Shown: piece after piece, positions 54,335 to 62,882 of the stretch
Layout of the letters: each line of letters starts with the position of its first letter
How positions within the stretch are numbered: the stretch's first letter is position 1
Source of the DNA: Peribacillus folii
GTDB taxonomy: Bacteria; Bacillota; Bacilli; Bacillales; DSM-1321
Reading direction: 5' to 3'
Assembly (NCBI RefSeq): GCF_030271255.1
Contig: NZ_JASJOM010000005.1
Location: forward strand, 248,001-312,000
Length of the DNA stretch: 64,000 nt
Notes under the pieces: model-generated
The model's input: only the letters and a program-made list of their open reading frames with translations
The model's database searches: none
What the model was told of the DNA's origin: nothing
Made by a program: the position numbers and the translations under genes

Positions 54335-55354
54335 TCAGTTCGTCAAACAAGTCATTACAGTATTACCAAACTCTCGGACATCAGCTAAATATTCAAACCC
54401 CTGAGGAGAACCAAAACTATTGAATGCGCGCACTGCCACAAGGTTATGTTGAGGTATAACCAAAAGAGTTACTCCTGTATAGCCAAGAATTTGAAAGGAG
54501 CCTTTAGATACAAGTTCACCCATTTCTGATTTTCTTGCAGGCAACCCTTTTACGAACCACAAGAAACCATTTTGTGGGAGCTTCACATCCAATGAACTTG
54601 GGCTTTGGATGCTTGTAGCCATATCGATAATTTCTTTTGATACCAATTGTTTTCCGCCTATGTATCCTTTTTTAAGATGGAAGTATCCCCACTTAGCCAA
54701 CTCTCTTGATGATACATACATATTCGCCTGATCACCTTTTGTACTCTTACTTGTTGTCCAGTTTGGATCATTAGGCTTCCGTATGACAGCAACAAGTTTA
54801 TCATGTATATCTCCATACCAACCAGTCTCCGTAAAATTCAGAGGGTTACATACATTATTCACAACTATCTCAGCAACCGATTTACCAGTCGCATTTTTAA
54901 CAATGTGCGTCAACAATTCAATTCCAATACCGCGATATGACCAATCTGCTCCAGGTGGAAATTCCCGCTGTATCTCCCCGTTACTACTCGTTAAACCATG
55001 CGTATGTGTTAGTAAGTGTCTTATCGTGGTCCCATTAAATATTGGCATACTATACTGGGGAAGATATTTCACTAATAGATCGTCGATTGAATCTAAGTAT
55101 CCTTCATGAACCGCATAAGCAACGGCAAAGCCTATGTAACTTTTTCTAACGGACGCAACATGAAATTGGGTATCCTCTTGGATTCGCCTCGAATTAGGTT
55201 CTTTCGAATGGTTTCCCCAATATTCCTCTGTAACAATAGTATCGTCATGAATGATAAAAACAGACCCACCTGAACAGTCAACTAAATCAGAGGTCTTTCT
55301 AACATTCGCTACAACAGGATTGAACTGTGTGTTTAGTTTTTTATTAATTTCCAT
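54335..55354 (-). CDS. serine hydrolase of the class C beta-lactamase/esterase family
   Basis: A 339-residue protein with the S-x-x-K nucleophile in HVASVRKSYIG, the conserved TIRHLLTHTHGL, tyrosine in WSYRGIGIELL, and YTGVTLLV near the KTG position. No signal peptide is present, so it is cytosolic and more likely an esterase or peptidase than a drug-resistance beta-lactamase. GGGGGG precedes the ATG. Confidence 0.88.
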   Translation of the reverse strand: MEINKKLNTQFNPVVANVRKTSDLVDCSGGSVFIIHDDTIVTEEYWGNHSKEPNSRRIQEDTQFHVASVRKSYIGFAVAYAVHEGYLDSIDDLLVKYLPQYSMPIFNGTTIRHLLTHTHGLTSSNGEIQREFPPGADWSYRGIGIELLTHIVKNATGKSVAEIVVNNVCNPLNFTETGWYGDIHDKLVAVIRKPNDPNWTTSKSTKGDQANMYVSSRELAKWGYFHLKKGYIGGKQLVSKEIIDMATSIQSPSSLDVKLPQNGFLWFVKGLPARKSEMGELVSKGSFQILGYTGVTLLVIPQHNLVAVRAFNSFGSPQGFEYLADVREFGNTVMTCLTN

Positions 55355-55445
55355 TATTTCACTTCCCCCCTTTATTCTATCCCTATCTATTCGATAAAAT
55401 AAAGAAGAACCCCTTGCTTCTTAGATAACCCGTCCCGGTAATTTC

Positions 55446-55500
55446 AAAAAGCTGCCTGAAAGGCAGCTTTGATTTTCAGCTGACGTATCCGTTAGTTGAT
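55446..55500 (-). terminator. terminator in a dispersed-repeat copy
   Basis: GCTGCCT (55451-55457) pairs with AGGCAGC (55461-55467), T5 on the minus strand. GATTTTCAGCTGACGTATCCG, then TTAGTTGATG, is the repeat flank. Confidence 0.88.
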
Positions 55501-55522
55501 GAATAAACTCTTTACCCCTTTA

Positions 55523-56041
55523 TTATCCAACACGCTTAAAATCTTTGCTTAATGATGATCGTTTTAATTTCTTAGTTTTTATTAAATATTTAATGTCAGA
55601 TACATTATCATAAGACAACTGCAAGTAGAAGTAATTAATGAATTCGAGAACAGCAAAAATAAATATAAATCCACTAATTAACAATCCCTTAATTGGTAGA
55701 CTGGGATAATTAACAAGTACGTCTATAACAAATAAAATCATAGAAAAAAATATCAGAACTAAGTTTATTGTTCGCATTTTCACCAATAGTTTAACAGTTT
55801 TGATTGGAGTTATAGATTTATTTTCAGTAATGAGGCACTTCCATTTGGAATGCCAATAATAAGCTCCTTGAATAAGGATAAACTCTAATAAGAAAAAGGA
55901 AATCCAAAAAGAAAGCAGAGAATATAATTGCAGATGAGGGTATGTGTAATTAACTAAGAAACTAAGAGGTATGAACACGATTATTGCAAAACTTTCCCCT
56001 GTATATAAATAATTTAACCTTCTTTCCAATATACTCTTCAT
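55523..56041 (-). CDS. four-helix membrane protein
   Basis: A 172-residue protein with four hydrophobic segments in two pairs and a basic C-terminus (KTKKLKRSSLSKDFKRVG). AAGGAG precedes the ATG. No family recognised. Low GC. Confidence 0.72.
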   Translation of the reverse strand: MKSILERRLNYLYTGESFAIIVFIPLSFLVNYTYPHLQLYSLLSFWISFFLLEFILIQGAYYWHSKWKCLITENKSITPIKTVKLLVKMRTINLVLIFFSMILFVIDVLVNYPSLPIKGLLISGFIFIFAVLEFINYFYLQLSYDNVSDIKYLIKTKKLKRSSLSKDFKRVG

Positions 56042-56136
56042 AGTCGGCTCCTTACTAGTAAGTTTCTCCTTCCCAATCTCATAATATATGTTTTAACGAC
56101 CTTTCTTCTCCAGTTAAACAGTCCCTATAAGAAAAG

Positions 56137-56153
56137 GAGCTGCTGATGAGCTC
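56137..56153 (-). terminator. hairpin, probable weak terminator
   Basis: GAGCT (56137-56141) pairs with AGCTC (56149-56153); CTTTTC follows on the minus strand. Confidence 0.55.
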
Positions 56154-56210
56154 AAGCTAATGAAGAAAAGCACTGTTACTTCATTAAACAAAATAAATAA
56201 TTATGCCTTC

Positions 56211-56308
56211 TCTTTTTTTATTTTACCTTTAACTAATTCCCCCCAATCTTCAAAGGACAGCTTATCATTAACATGTTTTAAAGCATTAGGAACTTCAACA
56301 GAACACCT
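56211..56308 (-). pseudogene. short gene remnant
   Basis: An open stretch RCSVEVPNALKHVNDKLSFED, then WGELVKGKIKKEKA, ends at a stop and begins directly after a TAA at 56309-56311. Composition is protein-like, but there is no start codon in frame. It seems to be the last third of a lost small gene, followed by the hairpin at 56137. No family recognised. Confidence 0.4.
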
Positions 56309-56326
56309 TTATGTTGAATAAACCAT

Positions 56327-56596
56327 TTAAAATCCATTACCTTGGAATATTATTCTCATTAATTCGAACGCTGTAAGGTAAAATAAACCAACTAATATAC
56401 TAAGTCCTAAAGCTAATTTCCTCCAAAGTCCTTTCTCACTGAGAATAGAAAAAGCTAATGATAAAACGACCCCGCCTATCATCAGCACGCGAAAGGTAAG
56501 TACTCCAGTATCAATGACCCGTGTTATATGTGCAACCAAGAAACAAGTAACCAAGATAATTAAACCAAATGAAATTCCCCCTAAATATTTTTTCAC
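56327..56596 (-). CDS. small membrane protein
   Basis: An 89-residue protein with three hydrophobic segments (ISFGLIILVTCFLVAHI, LMIGGVVLSLAFSIL, LALGLSILVGLFYLTAFELM). The GTG at 56596 follows GAGAGGGGAAATC; the frame is open eleven codons further. Function unknown. Confidence 0.7.
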   Translation of the reverse strand: MKKYLGGISFGLIILVTCFLVAHITRVIDTGVLTFRVLMIGGVVLSLAFSILSEKGLWRKLALGLSILVGLFYLTAFELMRIIFQGNGF

Positions 56597-56686
56597 GATT
56601 TCCCCTCTCCTTCTAAAATAATTTAGCACCCGTTAGTTCTATAAAACTTATCGCAGAGTTGACACAAACAATGCGGTAAAGCTAAT

Positions 56687-57499
56687 TTATTTCAACCAAT
56701 GATCAGGTTTTTTTAAGAAATTTGGTATTTTCGTATGGGCATTTCCTTTAGCTGAATTTATTTGCGATTGTGTTAGAAAGATAGCACCTGTTAAGTTCGC
56801 ATTACTTAGGTCTGCATCTCTGAGATCAGCACCTATAAAATCAGCTTTTCTCAAATCAGCATGACTTAAATTGGCTGCTATCATTAGTGTTCCTCGCAAA
56901 CTAACCCCTTGTAAATCTGCCCCTATTAGATTTGCTCCTAAGTAATCTAACCTTTTCTTTGTTCCTTTGTTTTTCCTTTTTTTAATTACATCCTCACGAA
57001 ATACTTCACTTGTTTTCAGTAACAAAATATTAACTTTACTTCTATGTGCGACAATGTCTAACTTTAAAATTTCTTTAGGCGCTTTCTCCGTCAATGTTAA
57101 CGTTTCTTCATAAATGTTTTGCAAACTTGAATGAAATGACTGTGTTTCCTTCAAGCTTAGAGCTTGATTGAGATACCACAGCATTTCATGAAGTTGTTGA
57201 ACGAGAGGAAATAGCGCAAACATTTCTATGGAACGTTCTGAGTTATCTCTCCAATCGCCACCGTCATAAATAGTCTGTGATACATGTTGTCCGGCTCCAA
57301 AGCATTCATAAGAAACACAACCCCGAAACCCTTTTTCTCTCAATTGGTCATGTATATTGCAACTATTATCTGAACATAAATTTCGGCATGGCTCTCCACC
57401 GTCCTTATTGAATGAAAAATCTGCTGATTTGGCATAAGGTAAGGCTACACAACATAACCCTAAACAATTATTACAATCTGATTTTAAATAATCATTCAT
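56687..57499 (-). CDS. cysteine-rich / pentapeptide-repeat protein
   Basis: A 270-residue protein in two parts. Residues 1-70 hold a cysteine group (CNNCLGLCC, CRNLC, CNIH, CVSYECFG) that may bind a metal or iron-sulfur cluster. Residues about 186-250 are some ten pentapeptide repeats of A(D/N)LXX type (LDYLGANLIGADLQGVSLRG, ANLSHADLRKADFIGADLRDADLSNANLTGA), a right-handed beta helix. The link between is helical. This double architecture is found in other bacilli; function unknown. Confidence 0.85.
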   Translation of the reverse strand: MNDYLKSDCNNCLGLCCVALPYAKSADFSFNKDGGEPCRNLCSDNSCNIHDQLREKGFRGCVSYECFGAGQHVSQTIYDGGDWRDNSERSIEMFALFPLVQQLHEMLWYLNQALSLKETQSFHSSLQNIYEETLTLTEKAPKEILKLDIVAHRSKVNILLLKTSEVFREDVIKKRKNKGTKKRLDYLGANLIGADLQGVSLRGTLMIAANLSHADLRKADFIGADLRDADLSNANLTGAIFLTQSQINSAKGNAHTKIPNFLKKPDHWLK

Positions 57500-57801
57500 T
57501 AATAAGACACTTCCATATTCCCTTAGATTTATATCAAGTATAAATGAAAGACCTCTTATTTAACAAAGAAAATTGCGGTTTACTACCACATAGTCCGAGT
57601 AAACTACGCTTATACAAGAAATACTCTTTGAGAATTCCCCCTTTTTATAATTCCTTTTTCACGCATTGTACTTCGGAAAGGATGCCTAAAAGGGGGCGTT
57701 TTTGGTATGGAAAATAAAAAATTGGTGTTAATTTTTCTGGTTTCTAAAATGTAAGGATTCGTTATTATAAAGGTATCAAAAAATGGAAAAGAGGAGTCAA
57801 A

Positions 57802-58563
57802 ATGACAAAAAATCAATTTCAAGCTTTTAAAAAGCTACATGATCAAGAGGATGTGTTGTACCTCTTTAATTGTTGGGATGTAATGTCTGCAAAAATTATT
57901 GAGGGTAAAGGCGTCAAAGCATTAGCGACTAGCAGTTATGCAATTGCTGATGCCTGGGGATACGCAGATGGAGAAAAATTACCTTTTGAAAATCTAATAT
58001 GGTTTTCTCAGCAGCTAATCCATAATTCTAATGTACCTGTTTCCGTTGATGCAGAAGGGTTTTATGCAGATTCTCTAGAAACACTCTATAATAATGCTCA
58101 ATCTCTTTTTACTACAGGTATCTCAGGAATTAATTTTGAAGATAAAAAAAATGGCTCCGATACTTATGAGTTATGGAATGTTAATGAACAAGCAGACAGG
58201 ATTCAAACCCTAAAGCATGTTGCTACATCTTTAAACACCCATATATTTGTTAATGCAAGAACAGACGTATTTTTTAAAGAAGAGAAGCACTCTATTGATT
58301 TAGTAAAGGAAGCGCTACATAGAGCTGATGTCTATGCTGATGCTGGTGCGGACGGTATATTTATCCCAGGGCTGACCAATATAGAGCTGATCGAGGAATT
58401 TTCTAAAAATTCTCCTTTACCAGTTAACATTATGCTGAATTCATCTACTAATATCGAGAGTATTAACTGGAAAAATGTTGGTGTAAGCAGGGTAAGCTAT
58501 GGACCACATTCTTATTTCCAAGCACAAAATATCTTAGCAAATCAGCTCACATTTAGGATTTAG
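57802..58563 (+). CDS. isocitrate lyase / PEP mutase family protein
   Basis: A 253-residue cytosolic TIM-barrel enzyme: LFNCWDVMSAKIIEGKGVKALATSSYAIADAWGYADGE, VPVSVDAEGFYAD with the metal-binding aspartate and glutamate, GINFEDKKNG, NARTDVFF and ADGIFIPGL. Relatives cleave or form C-C or C-P bonds next to a carboxylate; the KKCGH catalytic motif of isocitrate lyase is absent. AAGAGGAG precedes the ATG. It sits 17 bases upstream of ada, so it is probably induced by alkylation with it. Confidence 0.9.
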   Translation: MTKNQFQAFKKLHDQEDVLYLFNCWDVMSAKIIEGKGVKALATSSYAIADAWGYADGEKLPFENLIWFSQQLIHNSNVPVSVDAEGFYADSLETLYNNAQSLFTTGISGINFEDKKNGSDTYELWNVNEQADRIQTLKHVATSLNTHIFVNARTDVFFKEEKHSIDLVKEALHRADVYADAGADGIFIPGLTNIELIEEFSKNSPLPVNIMLNSSTNIESINWKNVGVSRVSYGPHSYFQAQNILANQLTFRI

Positions 58564-58580
58564 GAGGCAAAGCGAAAATT

Positions 58581-59642
58581 ATGATTACTGACCAAAGGAC
58601 AATAGATACATTTTATACAATGCTAGTAGAGAGAAACTCAAACTATGAAGGCACTTTTTATGTAGGGGTTCGAACGACGGGTGTATTTTGCAGACCAACT
58701 TGCCCTGCCAAAAAGCCTAAAAAAGAAAACTGCGAGTTTTTTAAAACGGCAAAAGAAGCTACATTGGCTTCCTACAGGCCTTGTAAAAGGTGTCAGCCAT
58801 TAAATACACCTAGTTCTTTATCCCCTGAAGTAAAAAAATTAGTTGTAGCTATAGAAGAGAATCCTCAAAAAAAATGGACGGATAAGGATTTTGATGACTT
58901 ATCCATTAGCGCGAACACCGCAAGAAGACAATTTAAAAAACAATTTGGGATGACTTTTATTGAATACGCTCGAGCCCGCCGTCTTGGTGTGGCATTTAAT
59001 CATATTCGCAATGGTAAACCTTTCATTTACACTCAGCTTGATAGCGGATTTGAATCCAGTAATGGATTTCGTGATGCTTTTACGCGCATCATGGGGGCCG
59101 TTCCGAAGAGAAATAAACAAGTAAAACTCTTAACGGCAAAGTGGATTGAAACAAAATTAGGTTCGATGATTGCAATAGCCGATGATACCGCTCTATTTCT
59201 TTTAGAATTTGTTGATAGAAGGGGATTAGAAAAGGAAATTGAGAAAATGCGGACAAAATTTTCTGCAGCTATCATACCTGGAACAAATCAAATTCTCCAG
59301 CATCTTGAAATGGAACTGCAGGAATATTTTGAAGGTACTCGCTTTTCCTTTCAAACACCCATTACAGACGAAATTGGATCAAGCTTCCAAATAGAGGTTT
59401 GGAGGATACTGAGAGGGATACGCCCGGGAAGTACCATTAGTTACAAAGATTTAGCAAGAGAAATAGGAAATCCTAAAGCTTATCGTGCTGTCGCTGGAGC
59501 AAATGGAGCCAATCAAATTTCAATTCTTATTCCTTGTCATAGAGTGATCAATACAAATGGCGATCTTGGCGGGTATGGCGGGGGCATTCAAAGAAAGTCT
59601 TGGCTGCTTGAGTTAGAGAAAAAATATAACGATATTTTATAA
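58581..59642 (+). CDS. ada: bifunctional Ada: alkylation-response activator and O6-methylguanine-DNA methyltransferase
   Basis: A 353-residue protein with the complete Ada layout. The N-terminal domain (residues 1-80) carries the methyl-accepting cysteine in GVFCRPTCPAKKP and the zinc cysteines to PCKRCQP. Then comes an AraC-type helix-turn-helix (about 95-180), and the C-terminal transferase with the active cysteine in ILIPCHRVINTNG. B. subtilis splits these roles over AdaA and AdaB; here one protein holds both. Second gene of an operon with the PEP-mutase-like gene. TAGGAGG lies 13 bases upstream. Confidence 0.95.
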   Translation: MITDQRTIDTFYTMLVERNSNYEGTFYVGVRTTGVFCRPTCPAKKPKKENCEFFKTAKEATLASYRPCKRCQPLNTPSSLSPEVKKLVVAIEENPQKKWTDKDFDDLSISANTARRQFKKQFGMTFIEYARARRLGVAFNHIRNGKPFIYTQLDSGFESSNGFRDAFTRIMGAVPKRNKQVKLLTAKWIETKLGSMIAIADDTALFLLEFVDRRGLEKEIEKMRTKFSAAIIPGTNQILQHLEMELQEYFEGTRFSFQTPITDEIGSSFQIEVWRILRGIRPGSTISYKDLAREIGNPKAYRAVAGANGANQISILIPCHRVINTNGDLGGYGGGIQRKSWLLELEKKYNDIL

Positions 59643-59811
59643 AGGGAGATAGATGGCACGTGGGAGCTTAATATATACTGTCATGAACACTCTCCACAAC
59701 CTTTCATCTCTAATTTTTTGAACGTTCTCAAAGGAGACAGATAGGAAGTAAGTTGGTGCGCAGTGTGAATATACTGCGCTTGCAGAACGATCGTGCACCA
59801 ATTTTTCGTAT

Positions 59812-59877
59812 AAAGAAAAAGCTGCCTGTAAGAGAACTCCGATCTTCTGCTAATGCACCCGTTAGTGAAGCAGAAAA
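59812..59877. repeat. dispersed intergenic repeat copy with degenerate hairpin
   Basis: TAAAGAAAAAGCTGCC, then CTCCGATCTTCTGCTAATGC and ACCCGTTAGTGAAG, follow the consensus of the dispersed repeat. The right stem arm has changed to GAGAAC, so this copy no longer folds well. Confidence 0.6.
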
Positions 59878-59878
59878 T

Positions 59879-60285
59879 TCATTTTTTTAACCTAACTAAC
59901 GTTTTTTCGGGAATTTCAAACACGTCCATATCAAAGGTATTGATTTGGAGGGTAATCTCACCATCTCGCTTTTCAGCTTCTTCCCCTACCCAACAACTAT
60001 ACAGTTCAAAAAAATCACCGATCTCAATGAACCTGTCCATAATTTTACATAATTCTATCAGCTTCATTTTCGATTCGGCACACGATTTTGGGTTCATATA
60101 TTTTGAAATCTCAATTCCCCAATGACTTGATACCTCATAAACGAAAGGAGTAGTAAACTGATATTTCTTTACATTTAGCAAGTCACACTCACTGGCAAAA
60201 CAACTGCCAATATAAAAAAATCATCTGAATCATCAGCATTAATCGGTATTTCTTGATTACACCCCATATAGGAAGCCAAACTCAT
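59879..60285 (-). pseudogene. frameshifted gene, conserved protein of unknown function
   Basis: A strong ribosome site AAGGAGTGAGTGGAA precedes ATG 60285, which opens MSLASYMGCNQEIPINADDS but stops after 36 codons. The next frame over continues smoothly as YIGSCFASECDLLNVKKYQF and on through SSHWGIEISKYMNPKS to the stop at 59879. The two halves join at a run of seven T (minus strand, 60214-60220); one extra T would restore a protein of about 134 residues. The gene is therefore broken, or switched by slippage in the homopolymer. No domain recognised. Confidence 0.8.
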
Positions 60286-60329
60286 TTCCACTCACTCCTT
60301 ATTATTCCATCTTCAACTAATCTGCCCTG

Positions 60330-60587
60330 TTAGTTCATTACCTTTTCATACGATAAAATTACAATTCCGCATATTACAAATACTACCAAAAATGATAATG
60401 CATAAAAATAAGGAGGCGTAACACTCACAAACTCTACCTCGTTTTGCAGGGTTGCTGCTTTATCCCATGCACTCTCAATATCTGGTTTATAATTTTTTGT
60501 TTTCATATAACCGACTAACATCATAACGACTGCATAGATTACATGAATTGAAAAGGAACCTATAATTGCTTGAAGAACCACCTTCAT
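60330..60587 (-). CDS. small membrane protein
   Basis: An 85-residue protein with two hydrophobic segments (QAIIGSFSIHVIYAVVMMLV and YFYALSFLVVFVICGIVIL) flanking a hydrophilic loop of about 30 residues. GGAGGGGCGAT precedes the ATG. Function unknown. Confidence 0.7.
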   Translation of the reverse strand: MKVVLQAIIGSFSIHVIYAVVMMLVGYMKTKNYKPDIESAWDKAATLQNEVEFVSVTPPYFYALSFLVVFVICGIVILSYEKVMN

Positions 60588-60651
60588 ATCGCCCCTCCTT
60601 TTTTACTCATTTTACCATATTTAACAACACGTGCAGTTACACTAACCTGCC

Positions 60652-60694
60652 CCTTTAACAAACTACATTCCTTCACAATGTAGTTTGTTAAAGG
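60652..60694. repeat. 18-bp perfect inverted repeat
   Basis: CCTTTAACAAACTACATT (60652-60669) pairs without mismatch with AATGTAGTTTGTTAAAGG (60677-60694) around a 7-base loop. No T-tract follows. It is preceded by ACTAACCTGCCC, a flank of the dispersed repeat. It could be a miniature element or a transcript end. Confidence 0.75.
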
Positions 60695-60817
60695 ATAAAG
60701 AAGTATCATTCATAAAATCAATTACACTTCATTTTACATACATCAATTTTTTCGTATATATCTTCAGAAACAGTTTCAACATAAGTTCATCCTCTATTAT
60801 ATTGAATGGACCTTGTT

Positions 60818-60853
60818 CAAAGGGCGATACATATTAATATGTATCGCCCTTTG
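60818..60853. terminator. 36-bp perfect palindrome after acetyltransferase gene
   Basis: CAAAGGGCGATACATATT (60818-60835) is followed directly by its exact reverse complement (60836-60853). It starts 19 bases past the minus-strand gene stop, so terminator or message-end function is likely. Confidence 0.7.
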
Positions 60854-60871
60854 ACTTCATAAGAAAACTTC

Positions 60872-61639
60872 TTATTCAAATACAACCATTTCTCCGACAT
60901 CTATAAACCCAAAGCGCTTATAGATATTTTCCCCATCCTCTGATGCTTGTAAGACAACGGGTTTTTGTTTATCTTTTGTTTGAGTAAGAAGGTATTGAAA
61001 CATTTCACTGCCATATCCTTTACCTCTAAATGTTTCTTTTGTCATAACATCATAAATACCATAACTTTCTTTGCTATCTATTAGTAAAGCAGTAGATACA
61101 GTTAATTCGCCGACGCGTCCAATAAACATTTGAATTTCCGAACCCAAATTTCCTTCAGAAAACTTATTAAAATAATGTTCTAACGCAGCTTTTTCTGGTG
61201 TACCTTCAAATAGGCTCATAAAAACCTCTTTATATTCCTTAAGTTCTTCAAAATTTCTCACATGAGTAATCATAAGCTGATGGGACTTTCTTTGACCAAC
61301 ATTAAGAGTATTTTCAAGTTTCATCATTACATTACGTTCTGCTTCTTTTAGGCCGTATTCTTGCATCAGGTCTTGCCAGCCAGCGTTCAAATACCGGGAG
61401 TCAATCCATGTACTAAAGGGATATTCTTTAAGAGACATGTTTTCGATGCTACTTCTAATCTTAAAAGCATTTTTTATATGTGAAGATTTCGGCAAAAGTA
61501 CATTGAATGTATCAGTGGGTATTTCTGTATTCGCCAAAACGAAATCTTCTTCTTTGATAAGCTTTCCATTAACCGCATGAGTGAATATTCTTATTTTTTC
61601 TTCAAGATTATTTATAACTAATTGCTGATTTGCAATCAT
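60872..61639 (-). CDS. GNAT-family acetyltransferase
   Basis: A 255-residue protein: an N-terminal half of about 130 residues of uncertain fold, then a GNAT domain (EIQMFIGRVGELTVSTALLIDSKESYGIYDVMTKETFRGKGYGSEMFQYLL) with the acetyl-CoA loop RGKGYG and the end ASEDGENIYKRFGFIDVGEMVVFE. This two-part form is common in Bacillus acetyltransferases of unknown substrate. AAGGAG precedes the ATG. Confidence 0.9.
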   Translation of the reverse strand: MIANQQLVINNLEEKIRIFTHAVNGKLIKEEDFVLANTEIPTDTFNVLLPKSSHIKNAFKIRSSIENMSLKEYPFSTWIDSRYLNAGWQDLMQEYGLKEAERNVMMKLENTLNVGQRKSHQLMITHVRNFEELKEYKEVFMSLFEGTPEKAALEHYFNKFSEGNLGSEIQMFIGRVGELTVSTALLIDSKESYGIYDVMTKETFRGKGYGSEMFQYLLTQTKDKQKPVVLQASEDGENIYKRFGFIDVGEMVVFE

Positions 61640-62248
61640 TTCTTTGCTCCTTCAAATTAAATTCAGCGCGCGCTCTTTTTTATTATAGGAGCAATTCAAT
61701 GATAATAAAACAATGTTCACAGTTTCTATATCCTCCCATAATTTTCAGAAAACTTAAAGCGCACTTGTTTATTTACTCCACAATCTGGCCGATTGTTGAA
61801 AGAATGACTCGCATTCGTTCAACAACTTTATTGTAAATTAAACACCTTGATACAAAAATAGTCATAATCAGGGTTCGAATAAGTTACGCTTCTAGAACTA
61901 TCCTGCCCCTTCAGTTCCATAAGAAAAGGGCTGCCTTAAAGAGAGCCCCGATCTTCAGCTAACGCACCCGTTTGTTCTATAAGAATTAAACAACTTTATT
62001 ATCACTAAACACTTTCATCTGGCCACTTTCCATCGATCGGACAGCCATACCTGCCGATTTTAGATTCCAAGCATCCTCATGGCCACAGACCAACTAAGTG
62101 TTGCTTACACTCAATTATTGGAAGGAAAGTTTTATCCTTTCGCGAATTCATTATACATGCCGAAATTACGAAATTCGCAAAAAAATCTCGGTAGAGCATC
62201 GGAAAGAGCATTTTAATTTTCTATAACTCCATAAAGAGGTGATTACGC
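61640..62248. other. intergenic region with a well-preserved dispersed repeat
   Basis: The only structure seen in these 609 bases is the repeat copy at 61905-61983: CCTGCCCCTTCAGTTCCATA, then a GGGCT/AGCCC hairpin (61928-61949), then CGATCTTCAGCTAACGCACC and CGTTTGTTCTATAAG. It is about 270 bases from the nearest gene end. No gene was found in the remainder. Confidence 0.65.
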
Positions 62249-62758
62249 ATGAATCAAAGACCGTCAGAAGAAGAATATGCCGGGGACTTCGGAAAGTATA
62301 TCCGGTTGGTGCCGGATGGCAACATCATCGACATTCTGCTCGCCCAGGAAAAGCAAATGACCGGGTTGCTGGCATCGTTGACCGAAAGCCAAGGCGCTTA
62401 TCGGTATGCGGAAGGAAAATGGACGCTGAAAGAAGTCGTGGGCCACATCGCAGACGGAGAACGCGTCATGACCTACCGCCTGCTCCGGTTCGCAAGAGGG
62501 GACCAGACGCCTCTGTCCGGATTCGACCAGGAATTGTTCATGCCTCCTTTCGGGAGCTGGACAACCGCGCTATTGGCCGAAGACTACCGGGCCGTACGGC
62601 AATCGACGATCACACTGCTGCGCGGGTTACCGGCGGAGGCGTGGTCCCGCAAAGGCACAGCCAACAACGCAAGCATTACGGCGCGTGCCCTTGCATACGG
62701 CATCGCAGGACACGAGATTCACCACATGGGGGTCATCCGAAATCGGTATTTAAGTTAG
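62249..62758 (+). CDS. DinB-superfamily protein
   Basis: A 169-residue four-helix-bundle protein of the DinB_2 type: KWTLKEVVGHIADGERVMTYRLLRFARGDQTPL with the first metal histidine, and ITARALAYGIAGHEIHHMGVIRNRYL with the paired histidines of HEIHH. Relatives are metal-dependent thiol transferases or DNA-damage-induced proteins. The gene is strikingly GC-rich beside its AT-rich surroundings, so it was probably acquired from a higher-GC Paenibacillaceae-like donor. AAAGAGGTG precedes the ATG. Confidence 0.9.
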   Translation: MNQRPSEEEYAGDFGKYIRLVPDGNIIDILLAQEKQMTGLLASLTESQGAYRYAEGKWTLKEVVGHIADGERVMTYRLLRFARGDQTPLSGFDQELFMPPFGSWTTALLAEDYRAVRQSTITLLRGLPAEAWSRKGTANNASITARALAYGIAGHEIHHMGVIRNRYLS

Positions 62759-62776
62759 TTGTCCGGAAGATCGGGG

Positions 62777-62812
62777 CGGAAGCTGCGCGGAAAACGCGGC
62801 TTCCGTCCTTCC
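62777..62812 (+). terminator. terminator of the DinB gene
   Basis: CGGAAGC (62777-62783) pairs with GCTTCCG (62799-62805), with inner GCG/CGC. It is GC-rich like the gene, so it seems to have come with it. Confidence 0.75.
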
Positions 62813-62882
62813 TTTATGGCAGCCTTCCCGCCCCGTTCATAGACTGATAGGCCCAATTAATAAATATTAGGAGGAACTATTC

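Noticed and set aside
62239-62847. 202-codon arginine-rich plus frame
   Set aside because: A shadow frame caused by the high GC of the DinB gene; the DinB frame has the conserved histidines and the ribosome site.
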